Part shown: positions 1 to 5,667 of the stretch, piece by piece | How positions within the stretch are numbered: position 1 is the stretch's first letter | Layout: each line of letters opens with the position of its first letter | Assembly: GCA_014523485.1 (NCBI GenBank) | Contig: JAATVK010000249.1 | Span: forward strand, 1 to 9,649 | DNA length: 9,649 nt | Source of the DNA: Nitrososphaerales archaeon TH5894 | GTDB lineage: Archaea > Thermoproteota > Nitrososphaeria > Nitrososphaerales > Nitrososphaeraceae | Direction: 5' to 3' | The notes under the pieces: model-generated | Seen by the model: the letters and a program-made list of their open reading frames with translations, nothing else | The model's database searches: none | Told to the model about the DNA's origin: nothing | Made by a program: the position numbers and the translations under genes

Positions 1-1
1 A

Positions 2-40
2 ATAACAGATGTTGAGATTGAGGTTGGCAAGTTAAGATAA
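2..40 (+). CDS. Possible C-terminal tail of an upstream gene (partial)
   Basis: From base 2 the forward frame reads ITDVEIEVGKLR and then a TAA stop at 38-40. The short tail has a protein-like composition and is followed by a 55-nt AT-rich gap before the next gene, as expected for a gene end. Only 12 codons are visible, so it could equally be chance. No function can be assigned. Confidence 0.3.
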   Translation: MTDVEIEVGKLR

Positions 41-95
41 ATAATATTCAAAATATAATAAAATTATCAAGATAAAAAGAGGTAAAAATAATAAC

Positions 96-683
96 ATGTC
101 AACTTCACAATTTACTTGCCAGATATGTGGTCAAGGATATGAGCAAAAATCAAGATTAGAAAGACATGTACTAACATCACATCCCAAACCAGCACCATCA
201 GCAGCAGATGTTGAAAAAGCCTTATCTCGTATAAGATTTCCAAAATCTAAAGATGAAATAATAAGTTATGTCAAATCTACGCAAGAGCCAAAAATTGTGG
301 AAGAAGAATTATTTAATATACTGCAGAACCTTCCAGAACGGACATATAGAGATTCAGCTGAAGTGGCAATAGCGATAGGTGAGATTAAGAGTGGAAAAAA
401 GGTGAGAAGTGCAAAAGAAGTTGAAAAAACTGAATCCCCGAGTAAGAAAGGAGGTAAAAAGGCAGTAACTTCTGTAATTTCAGCTGCTACATTGGCAAAA
501 GCTCTATCTGGAATTGATTTACCACAATCTAAAGAAAATATAATAAAATATGTTGAAAAAAATAGAGTAAAAATTAGTAAAGATATACACCAAGATATTT
601 TGAAAATATTCAAGAGACTTCCCAAAAAAGGTTATAAAGACATGGCAGATATAGAGAAAGAATTAGGTAAAATCCTAGGATGA
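96..683 (+). CDS. C2H2 zinc-finger protein with two DUF2795 repeats
   Basis: This 195-residue soluble protein begins with one classical C2H2 zinc finger: C8, C11, H24 and H29, spacing C-x2-C-x12-H-x4-H. Two copies of a DUF2795-like module follow, about residues 35-97 and 129-193. Each copy reads SAA...KALS-I--P-SK--II-YV near its start and then ILxxLP or IFKRLP before an aromatic Y-x-D segment. A Lys/Ser-rich linker (about 98-128) separates them. DUF2795 is a small helical domain of unknown function; a zinc-binding nucleic-acid- or protein-contacting role is inference. The ATG at 96 has a purine-rich SD-like gaggt at 79-83, and a T-rich stretch follows the stop. No membrane segment or signal peptide is visible. 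Fusions of this kind fit Thaumarchaeota. The zinc finger and duplication are directly visible; the function is not known. Confidence 0.9.
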   Translation: MSTSQFTCQICGQGYEQKSRLERHVLTSHPKPAPSAADVEKALSRIRFPKSKDEIISYVKSTQEPKIVEEELFNILQNLPERTYRDSAEVAIAIGEIKSGKKVRSAKEVEKTESPSKKGGKKAVTSVISAATLAKALSGIDLPQSKENIIKYVEKNRVKISKDIHQDILKIFKRLPKKGYKDMADIEKELGKILG

Positions 684-685
684 AG

Positions 686-703
686 TTTGTTTTTTATTAT
701 TTA
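686..703 (+). terminator. T-rich probable terminator after the zinc-finger/DUF2795 gene
   Basis: Just after the TGA stop at 681-683 there is a run of six T (690-695) followed by attattt, without a strong hairpin. Archaeal intrinsic termination commonly uses such T tracts. The rest of 704-899 shows no convincing gene. Confidence 0.45.
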
Positions 704-899
704 CCTCACCTTAATATGCAATAGGCAAGCTCAGGTATGTTATAGTCGACACTCCAACTATCTATAGGATTTAAGTCAATAAGTATTCATGTTTTAGTCA
801 TTAAAATGTACGATTTTTATAAATAATAAATTAACAGAATACATATACAAAAGGTAGCAACCTAGTTATACTCTTATTCAGGTTTATGGAAACCTAAAT

Positions 900-1223
900 A
901 TGTATCACAGAGAATTAACTGGAGAACAAAAAGTAAAAATTTCAAAGCTGCTATCATCGGTTATCACAGACAAGCAACATTCTCATGAGCGAGATCTCCG
1001 TAATGTTTCAGTAGTTCTATATGAGCTTAACAGAATGAGTTTTACAATTGTGGACTTGGATATAGATGAAATACTAAGTATAACAAACGAAAACTATTCA
1101 GGTACTATTAGGCAACAACTGAAATACATGGCTAATTCTTATTCAAGACTCGTAGAGGGTATGAAAAATACTGATGAAAGTGATATTTTAATAAAAAAAG
1201 TATATTCAATTTTTAAGTCTTGA
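900..1223 (+). CDS. Hypothetical helical protein, 107 aa
   Basis: I do not recognise this family. The protein is soluble, charged and probably all-helical: heptad-like stretches occur at about residues 8-24 (EQKVKISKLLSSVIT), 30-50 and 72-106. It has no cysteines, no signal peptide and no membrane segment. The ATG at 900 is the first start codon after the in-frame TAG at 855-857, so the start is well constrained. A TATA-like gttatact at 865-872 lies about 30 nt upstream, which suggests a leaderless or very short-leader transcript. A short out-of-frame ATG ORF (887-895, ATG-GAA-..) precedes it. The gene stands alone and is followed by tandem palindromes and a T run that may end its transcript. 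Codon use is AT-rich like its neighbours. Confidence 0.7.
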   Translation: MYHRELTGEQKVKISKLLSSVITDKQHSHERDLRNVSVVLYELNRMSFTIVDLDIDEILSITNENYSGTIRQQLKYMANSYSRLVEGMKNTDESDILIKKVYSIFKS

Positions 1224-1247
1224 ATAAGTGTAGTAATTTATCCATTC

Positions 1248-1274
1248 AAAGAGTTACTCAGAGTTACTCTTTTT
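1248..1274 (+). terminator. Tandem 10-bp palindromic repeat followed by T5 (terminator or operator)
   Basis: The 10-mer AGAGTTACTC occurs twice head to tail (1250-1259 and 1260-1269). Each copy contains the small palindrome GAGT-T-ACTC. The outer arms AAAGAGT (1248-1254) and ACTCTTT (1266-1272) also pair, and five T follow (1270-1274). Its place 25 nt after the 900-1223 gene favours a terminator. The perfect tandem repetition would also suit a DNA-binding protein. Nothing decides between these. Confidence 0.4.
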
Positions 1275-1470
1275 AGTACATGTTAAATAAAATATATACT
1301 ATTTTTAAAATGATTGAAAGCTCCAAAGTGGATATGAGTCTATGCAAACAACCTTTCACTCGAAAATGGAATTCAATACGTCATTGAAGTACCCAGAATC
1401 TATTATTACTTTTAGTGAGTAGTTAATGATAGCAACGAAAAGGATGTATCCTAACTTTCAAATTCTAACC

Positions 1471-1494
1471 CCTAAGAAAACATGTTTTTTTAGG
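1471..1494. repeat. 24-bp near-perfect palindrome
   Basis: Left arm CCTAAGAAAACA (1471-1482) and right arm TGTTTTTTTAGG (1483-1494) are inverse complements with no spacer and one mismatch (a G:T wobble in RNA). A smaller palindrome, AGGAT-GT-ATCCT, lies just upstream at 1441-1452. No intact gene adjoins it. It could be a protein-binding site or the remnant of a mobile-element end. The surrounding 1224-1510 stretch holds no convincing gene. Confidence 0.4.
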
Positions 1495-1513
1495 ATAAAT
1501 TATCAATTTCTAG

Positions 1514-1738
1514 CACACATATCCACGCTTAAGATTAACACAAGAAGATACGATTGATGATGATTTCAGAAAAAAAGAAATATTATTATCTTATACACTA
1601 GATGATATAGCACCAAAATATGAAGAAATTGCAAATCTTCTATCATACTTTTCTGAACCAGAAAAAACAAAGCTTTTATGATCTATTATAAGTGATGCAT
1701 TCTATGCTAATAATCCTATTAAATTCATCAATAATTAA
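1514..1738 (+). pseudogene. Relic of an unrecognised helical protein with an in-frame TGA
   Basis: One forward frame reads without interruption from 1514 (HTYPRLRLTQED...) through charged helical sequence (DDDFRKKEILLSYTLDDIA, then YEEIANLLSYFSEPEKTKLL) to a TGA at 1679-1681. The same frame then continues in a protein-like way (SIISDAFYANNPIKFINN) to TAA at 1736-1738. The composition on both sides of the TGA looks coding, and there is no plausible start codon in the first part, so a broken, 5'-truncated gene is the best reading. A stand-alone short ORF or chance cannot be excluded. I do not recognise the family. The stretch lies in the 740-bp gap between two intact genes. Confidence 0.4.
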
Positions 1739-1774
1739 TTAAAAAATTTACGGAGGACTTAATTATATAATAAG

Positions 1775-1876
1775 ATGCTAGATGATGCATCTCCCTTTCT
1801 TGGTATTGATAAACAACAATCAACTAAGGAATTTTTAAAAAAGGGATTAAAAGAAGATGCAATGGATTGTTTTTAA
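1775..1876 (+). CDS. Short ORF (33 aa) behind a strong Shine-Dalgarno; possibly truncated
   Basis: An ATG at 1775 opens a 33-residue ORF (MLDDASPFLGIDKQQSTKEF, then LKKGLKEDAMDCF). The purine-rich cggaggact at 1751-1759 is the best Shine-Dalgarno match in the window, although its spacing of about 15 nt is long. The stop falls inside a T5-A-A run. Reading the same T run in the -1 frame extends the protein with LSFLLELKL before another stop at 1903-1905, which suggests a frameshifted longer gene. It follows the relic at 1514-1738 and may be part of the same decayed locus. It could be a genuine small protein, a pseudogene or chance. Confidence 0.3.
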   Translation: MLDDASPFLGIDKQQSTKEFLKKGLKEDAMDCF

Positions 1877-1924
1877 GTTTTTTATTGGAATTGAAATTAT
1901 AGATTTGAAACGAAATATAAAAAA

Positions 1925-1933
1925 TTTTTATAT
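1925..1933 (+). promoter_or_regulatory. TATA-like element of the secreted sequon-rich protein
   Basis: TTTTTATAT lies about 34 nt upstream of the TTG start at 1963. Archaeal TATA boxes sit about 26 nt before the transcription start, so this predicts a leader of only a few nucleotides. Confidence 0.45.
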
Positions 1934-1962
1934 CTAAAACTATAAATTAAAATAATAACAAA

Positions 1963-2265
1963 TTGGGATACAGCAGCAAATTATTTTTAATATTGTCAAT
2001 AACATTTTTAATAACTGCATTCACTGTATCATTAACATTCAATATTTCAGTATTTGCACAATCAGAAGAAGAAATAAATCAAACTATAGAGAACATAAGT
2101 AAATCTACAAATCAACCAATACAGAATACCAGCCAATCTACCAATGGAACGGGTGCAGCAGTTCCTATTCAAAAAAATGTTACTGACCTTGGAGCCAACA
2201 TCACTGAAGGAGCGAAGGATCTAGTTGGAAATATTGGTGAAGGATTAAAGAATTTAACAAAGTAG
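1963..2265 (+). CDS. Small secreted sequon-rich (probably N-glycosylated) protein
   Basis: This 100-residue protein starts with a Sec-type signal peptide: K6, a hydrophobic core at about 7-31 and a likely cleavage near VFA-QSE (residue 32/33). The mature part is about 68 residues, Asn/Gln/Ser/Thr-rich and free of cysteine. It carries seven N-x-S/T sequons: N39, N44, N55, N61, N72, N79 and N97. An eighth (N27) lies in the signal region. Archaea glycosylate such sites through AglB, so dense surface glycosylation is likely but is inference. The C-terminal third (GANITEGAKDLVGNIGEGLK) is a Gly-spaced amphipathic helix. The start is TTG at 1963, because the frame is closed by TAA at 1948-1950 and no ATG is available. 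It appears to be a single-gene transcript. I do not recognise a named family; an extracellular or cell-surface role is the safest statement. Confidence 0.8.
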   Translation: MGYSSKLFLILSITFLITAFTVSLTFNISVFAQSEEEINQTIENISKSTNQPIQNTSQSTNGTGAAVPIQKNVTDLGANITEGAKDLVGNIGEGLKNLTK

Positions 2266-2266
2266 T

Positions 2267-2283
2267 TCTTTTTTATTTTTTTT
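2267..2283 (+). terminator. T-rich probable terminator
   Basis: The sequence tcttttttattttttttt begins two bases after the TAG stop of the secreted protein gene. No hairpin is needed for archaeal T-tract termination. Bases 2284-2490 contain no supported gene. Confidence 0.55.
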
Positions 2284-2492
2284 ACAACAAAAAAGTCACC
2301 TGTTATAGCCATTAATTTGGGTTTTGATTTTTGTTATTATATCTTTTTCTAAATCTATTATTAAAAAATCTGTCAATTAATGGATTGTAAATACTCTCTT
2401 TTTACTTTATACGTTCTAATGCCATATCTAGTGTGATAGTCTTCTGTAATCTGCAAGTCGGATTTAAATATACAATTATAATATCAATAACA

Positions 2493-2506
2493 ATATTTAA
2501 TAATTA
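2493..2506 (+). promoter_or_regulatory. TATA-like element of the dodecin gene
   Basis: The AT-only stretch atatttaataatta is centred about 27 nt upstream of the dodecin ATG at 2525. This spacing predicts transcription starting at or next to the start codon (leaderless). The AT-rich background limits certainty. Confidence 0.35.
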
Positions 2507-2524
2507 CAAAAATCCATAACAAAT

Positions 2525-2740
2525 ATGTCTGAATCAATTGCAACTGTTGTAGAACTTGTTGGTAGTTCTGATAAAGGATGGGATGATGCAATAGAAGTTG
2601 CTTTGCAGGAAGCAACGAAAACAATACGAGGTATTACAGGGGTTGAGGTTGTAAGTAAAACTGCTACTGTAGACCCAAATAACAATAGTATTACGAAATA
2701 TAATGCTACAATAAAATTAGCATTTGGTGTAGAACGCTAA
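2525..2740 (+). CDS. Dodecin family protein
   Basis: This is a full-length 71-residue dodecin, a small protein that forms a hollow dodecamer in the cytoplasm. Classical dodecins bind and buffer flavins. The family pattern is clear: first strand ATVVELVGSS (6-15), helix with W19 and the AIEVALQEATKTI stretch (22-34), then GVEVVSKTATV and the closing strand YNATIKLAFGVE. Classical flavin dodecins carry a Trp in the segment matching TGVEVV, where it stacks on the isoalloxazine ring. Here that position is Gly39. This places the protein with the Trp-less group that includes the mycobacterial calcium dodecin Rv0379, so flavin binding should not be assumed. The ATG at 2525 gives the canonical N terminus. 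The gene is monocistronic between two gene-free stretches. Confidence 0.95.
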   Translation: MSESIATVVELVGSSDKGWDDAIEVALQEATKTIRGITGVEVVSKTATVDPNNNSITKYNATIKLAFGVER

Positions 2741-3117
2741 GAAATACACTATATACGGAGAGTAGCTCAATTATATGATTGCATGTAGTTAGAAAATGGC
2801 ATGGATATATAGTGGCGTTCATAGGAAAAAATTTGACTAGTTTTATCTGAAAGGCTAAAATTATTAACAAAATGTAACAATACTAAATAATTCATATATT
2901 CATCATTGTTTTCACCTTGATTGGTTTTTATTAATTAATTAGACAAAATTGATATATATTAATTTAAAATTATTATCATTTTTAGTCATTGTTAACTTAC
3001 TGGTAAAAGTAAGTCATATTAAATAATTTTATTATATTTTCTTTGCTCACTTTTACAAGATTTTAAATTCTATTCATCTATTTTTCTTTTCCTAATTTAA
3101 CAGAGCACTTTAAACTC
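2741..3117. other. 377-bp intergenic stretch, no gene seen
   Basis: This very AT-rich stretch lies between the convergent dodecin (+) and small zinc-finger (-) genes. The longest local frames are about 15 codons. The only structure seen is the interrupted palindrome at 2995-3014, described separately. A segment near 2757-2775 (agtagctcaatt) resembles a tRNA D-arm but has no matching T-arm or acceptor stem. Confidence 0.5.
2995..3014. repeat. Interrupted palindrome ACTTAC-N8-GTAAGT
   Basis: Arms 2995-3000 and 3009-3014 are perfect inverse complements around tggtaaaa. A closely similar element lies at 8151-8173 (AATTTAC-N9-GTAAATT, spacer ttggtaaag). The shared order TTAC-T(T)GGTAAA-GTAA suggests a common binding site or related repeat. 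Function is unknown. Confidence 0.35.
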
Positions 3118-3240
3118 TTAAATTTTATTATTTTTCCATTTATGTTCTAACTCATAGTGTTGTTCTAATCCCTCAGTAGTATCGAATAATTTTCCACATT
3201 CTTTGCATTTTGTCTGGTCTGGTTTTACATCTAATGACAT
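3118..3240 (-). CDS. Solo C2H2 zinc-finger microprotein, 40 aa
   Basis: Read on the minus strand from the ATG at 3240-3238 to TAA at 3120-3118, this gives a 40-residue protein consisting almost entirely of one C2H2 zinc finger. C12, C15, H28 and H33 have spacing C-x2-C-x12-H-x4-H, with the typical CxxCGKxF start, L25 in the hydrophobic core and a C-terminal HKWKNNK basic tail. The spacing is identical to that of the finger in the 96-683 gene. It lies 45 nt downstream of the oxidoreductase on the same strand. It also has its own TATA-like CATAAAATATT (3275-3265) about 31 nt upstream, so it is probably transcribed alone or from both promoters. Small archaeal C2H2 proteins are known as DNA- or RNA-binding factors; the target here is unknown. 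The intact finger makes a chance ORF unlikely. Confidence 0.8.
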   Translation of the reverse strand: MSLDVKPDQTKCKECGKLFDTTEGLEQHYELEHKWKNNKI

Positions 3241-3264
3241 TAATAATCAATAATAATAGTCTTT

Positions 3265-3275
3265 AATATTTTATG
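3265..3275 (-). promoter_or_regulatory. TATA-like element of the small zinc-finger gene
   Basis: CATAAAATATT on the minus strand is centred about 31 nt before the ATG at 3240, predicting a leader of a few nucleotides. It lies in the 45-nt gap after the oxidoreductase stop. Confidence 0.4.
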
Positions 3276-3285
3276 TATTTGATTT

Positions 3286-5046
3286 TTAATTATTATTGTA
3301 TTTTTTTTCATCCAGTTTTTTGTTAGCTGGTCCATTAATTGTATTTCCAGTAGCAGCAGAGAAGCGAGAACCATGACATGGACAATCAAACGATTTTTCT
3401 GAATTGTTCCAAACTATAGTACAGCCTAAATGGGTACATACAGCAGAATAAAGTTTTAGTTTGTTGTTAGAGTCTCTATATGCAGCTATCTTTTCTTCTT
3501 CCAGTACGATCCCCTGGTCAATATCCAAATCTTGAAAGGATGGTTTGTTCATTTTATTATCTTTATATTTTGACGATGATTCTTGTTCATTGTTATTTTC
3601 TTCTTTTTTCTTTATATTTTTAGAGTCTTGTGAATTATTCGACTTTTCTCTTGGAACGCGCGATGGATTATATAGAGAAACCCACGGATTGGTTTTGTGG
3701 ATAATTAAATCTGTTAGTATAATACCAGCAATAGTACCATGTGTAATTCCATTTCCAGAATCTCCTGTAGCAATAAAAATATTCTTTTTTTCTTCATTGC
3801 CAGGATTATAGCCTATGAACGCAATCCCATCTTTTGGTTCCAAGACTTGACCAGACCATTGGAATTCAATGTCTTCTATAGGAAATCGATTTCTTGTCCA
3901 AGATTCAAGATTAGTATATCGTTCTTGTATACCTTTATCATCGATTATACTTCCAGTTAAATGGTCTTCTCCACCTACAATTAATACATCATACTTTGAA
4001 TCAATATCTTTTCTACTATGTCTTTGAATTCTGACATAGTGATATGGTGCAACTGTATTTTCTGAATTTTGATTTCCAGTATCCCAGTAAAGACCTAGAG
4101 GAATTTTATCTTTTTTGATTCTTGCTCCAATCACATATGTTCTATAAGCTTGTTGTTTATCATAAATTTTACTTACTTTGTCAATAATGGGTGCATTAGT
4201 AGCTATTACTATATTTTTTGAAAAAGTTGTATATCCATCAGAAGTTTTGATTTCATTTGGTGCTAAAATATCTTGAATGTGTGTTTCAGTATATATTTTT
4301 CCTCCATAGTATAATATTGCGTCGGCAAGTCCTTTAAGATAATTTAATGGTTGAAATTGAGCCTGATTTGGGAACAATAAGCAAGGTCCAGTATCAAATG
4401 ATAAACCAGATACCTTCGAAATGATTTCGGTATCAGTGATACCTGCTCTGTGAGTTGCTTCAAGCTCCTTCTCTAATGATTCCAACGTATCGGTCGGATC
4501 CAGAAATAAAAATCCATCTAATCTTTCAAAATCACAATCAATATGTTCTTGGTTTACTATTGCTTCTATCATATTTATAGCAGAAGTATGACTTTCTGCA
4601 GCTAGGCGTGTTCCTTCCATTCCATGTAATTTCTCTAAATTATAATATCTGTCGTCTAAAGCATGTGTGATATGAGCAGTAGTTCGACCTGTCTCGCCAC
4701 TGCATAAATATCCATCTTCAAATACAACTACTTTTTTTCCTGATTTTGAGAGCAAATATGCCGTAGATAAGCCAACAATTCCTCCACCAACAATAGATAC
4801 ATCTACTGATTCAGAATGAGAAATATTTCTCCTCAATTTATCAAATTTCATTGGTTGTTGTTGCTGTATCTCATCATACCAAGGTGATTCAGTAATTCCA
4901 GAGGTTTTTTTCTCGAATTCATCATCATAATTTTCCTTTTGTTTATAACTATAATTGGTCGACATCTTTCTATTATTATTCATTCGAGAACTAAATGTAC
5001 TATAATTAATATTACGGTTAATACTCAAAAATCTTTTTTCTATCAC
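3286..5046 (-). CDS. FAD-dependent (DAO family) oxidoreductase with C-terminal Rieske [2Fe-2S] domain
   Basis: The protein is up to 586 residues. Residues about 82-450 form a glycine/D-amino-acid-oxidase-type flavoprotein. The Rossmann motif [21 protein letters not shown] (first half, residues 84-103) ends in an acidic residue (E110). [12 protein letters not shown] segment follows, and the flavin-closing region [15 protein letters not shown] lies at 423-437. Residues about 504-578 form a Rieske domain: ligands C537, H539, C555 and H558, with C542 and C557 for the stabilising disulfide (CTHLGC and CPCHGS). Such fusions are cytoplasmic oxidoreductases of unproven substrate; electron flow between FAD and the cluster is inferred. 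A long Lys/Asn/Glu-rich linker (about 465-503) joins the domains. No Tat or Sec signal is seen. The longest start is GTG at 5046, supported by a TATA-like element about 30 nt upstream. ATG codons at 4983 and 4965 are alternatives, as residues 1-70 are low-complexity. The short tail KKYNNN is poorly family-like. Confidence 0.93.
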   Translation of the reverse strand: MIEKRFLSINRNINYSTFSSRMNNNRKMSTNYSYKQKENYDDEFEKKTSGITESPWYDEIQQQQPMKFDKLRRNISHSESVDVSIVGGGIVGLSTAYLLSKSGKKVVVFEDGYLCSGETGRTTAHITHALDDRYYNLEKLHGMEGTRLAAESHTSAINMIEAIVNQEHIDCDFERLDGFLFLDPTDTLESLEKELEATHRAGITDTEIISKVSGLSFDTGPCLLFPNQAQFQPLNYLKGLADAILYYGGKIYTETHIQDILAPNEIKTSDGYTTFSKNIVIATNAPIIDKVSKIYDKQQAYRTYVIGARIKKDKIPLGLYWDTGNQNSENTVAPYHYVRIQRHSRKDIDSKYDVLIVGGEDHLTGSIIDDKGIQERYTNLESWTRNRFPIEDIEFQWSGQVLEPKDGIAFIGYNPGNEEKKNIFIATGDSGNGITHGTIAGIILTDLIIHKTNPWVSLYNPSRVPREKSNNSQDSKNIKKKEENNNEQESSSKYKDNKMNKPSFQDLDIDQGIVLEEEKIAAYRDSNNKLKLYSAVCTHLGCTIVWNNSEKSFDCPCHGSRFSAATGNTINGPANKKLDEKKYNNN

Positions 5047-5075
5047 ATGAAAATTAAGTTATTCAAACAGGATTG

Positions 5076-5086
5076 AATTTATACTA
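5076..5086 (-). promoter_or_regulatory. TATA-like element of the oxidoreductase gene
   Basis: TAGTATAAATT on the minus strand is centred about 35 nt upstream of the GTG at 5046. Transcription would then start near 5054, favouring the GTG start. An ATG followed directly by TGA overlaps this GTG in another frame. Confidence 0.45.
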
Positions 5087-5206
5087 TCTTACTATAGAAA
5101 GTTAATTAGCATTTAAAGTTATAAATCTGACATAATTTACAATAATAAATGATGACAACAACAACTTTTATAATGTAGATTTCACCTTTCATCAAAAAAA
5201 AATTAA

Positions 5207-5484
5207 AGCATTAAACATGTAGCACTATTAATACTAACAAATAATCGTATTCAATATGATACAGTAGATCACTCTTTTACTAATGGTTAAAATCCTGAAG
5301 ACTTAATGGTAGGAAAAATATTTGATTCAGGAACTATTCAACCAAAAGGATTCATAGAATATGTTACAACTAATTTATCGTCTGGAAATATACTTTCTAC
5401 ACAATTACTGATCCAAAGATAACTGCACAACTCTCAATATACAAAAATAACAAATTGATTTTAGTTATTTTAATTTTTTTTTAA
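5207..5484 (+). pseudogene. Decayed plastocyanin-like cupredoxin
   Basis: The forward frame from 5207 reads a cupredoxin core. YDTVDHSFTNG carries the first copper-ligand His (codon 5270-5272), an in-frame TAA sits at 5288-5290, and NPEDLMVGKIFDSGTIQPKG follows, then FIEYVTTNLSSGN. The frame breaks near 5390-5395. In another frame it resumes with FYTITDPKITAQLSIYKN, which matches the family's C-terminal ligand loop (pattern YFCTIHP-x-MTA...L). In the relic the Cys reads Tyr, the His position is not His and the Met reads Ile, so three copper ligands are lost as well as the frame. The N-terminal signal region is not recognisable; upstream frames are closed by TAA at 5204-5206. Functional relatives are exported electron carriers, abundant in ammonia-oxidising archaea. 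The end coordinate is where the second frame stops. The rest of the 5047-5667 gap holds no intact gene. Confidence 0.75.
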
Positions 5485-5524
5485 ATATAAAATTTTAATT
5501 AATAATTGAAATGTAAATCACTAA

Positions 5525-5626
5525 TATTATCTTCTTGTTACTATAACATTAGACTCTTATTTTAACACCGCTATTGGTATTATCTCAGATCAGCTTGAGA
5601 AATATGTAGATGAAACAGATTGCTAA
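5525..5626 (+). other. Possible coding fragment without start codon
   Basis: An open frame of 33 codons ends at TAA 5624-5626 and reads YYLLVTITLDSYFNTAIGII, then SDQLEKYVDETDC. The composition is protein-like but there is no ATG, no ribosome-binding site and no recognisable family. It may be another relic next to the cupredoxin pseudogene or chance in AT-rich DNA. Confidence 0.2.
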
Positions 5627-5667
5627 AATGTGATTCTCACTATCATCTCACGATTAGTAGTCTTATC

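Noticed and set aside
266..625. Minus-strand 119-codon ORF
   Set aside because: It lies opposite the zinc-finger/DUF2795 gene, whose motifs and duplication show the plus strand is coding.
706..790. Minus-strand open frame of about 26 codons with protein-like sequence (LNPIDSWSVDYNIPELAYCI)
   Set aside because: It has no start codon and no recognisable family, and an open frame this short is expected by chance across the intergenic DNA.
2373..2456. Minus-strand 27-codon frame reading LQITEDYHTRYGIRTYKVKR
   Set aside because: It has only a TTG start, no ribosome-binding site and a length common by chance in this composition; it might be a relic but cannot be supported.
2497..2685. Minus-strand 62-codon ORF
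   Set aside because: It is antisense to the dodecin gene, which is a full-length family match.
2755..2830. tRNA-like start (gagagtagctcaatt) resembling a D-arm
   Set aside because: No acceptor-stem complement, no anticodon stem and no base-paired T-arm could be found downstream.
3545..3960. Two plus-strand ORFs (3545-3811 and 3739-3960)
   Set aside because: They are antisense shadows of the oxidoreductase, which has clear flavin and Rieske motifs.
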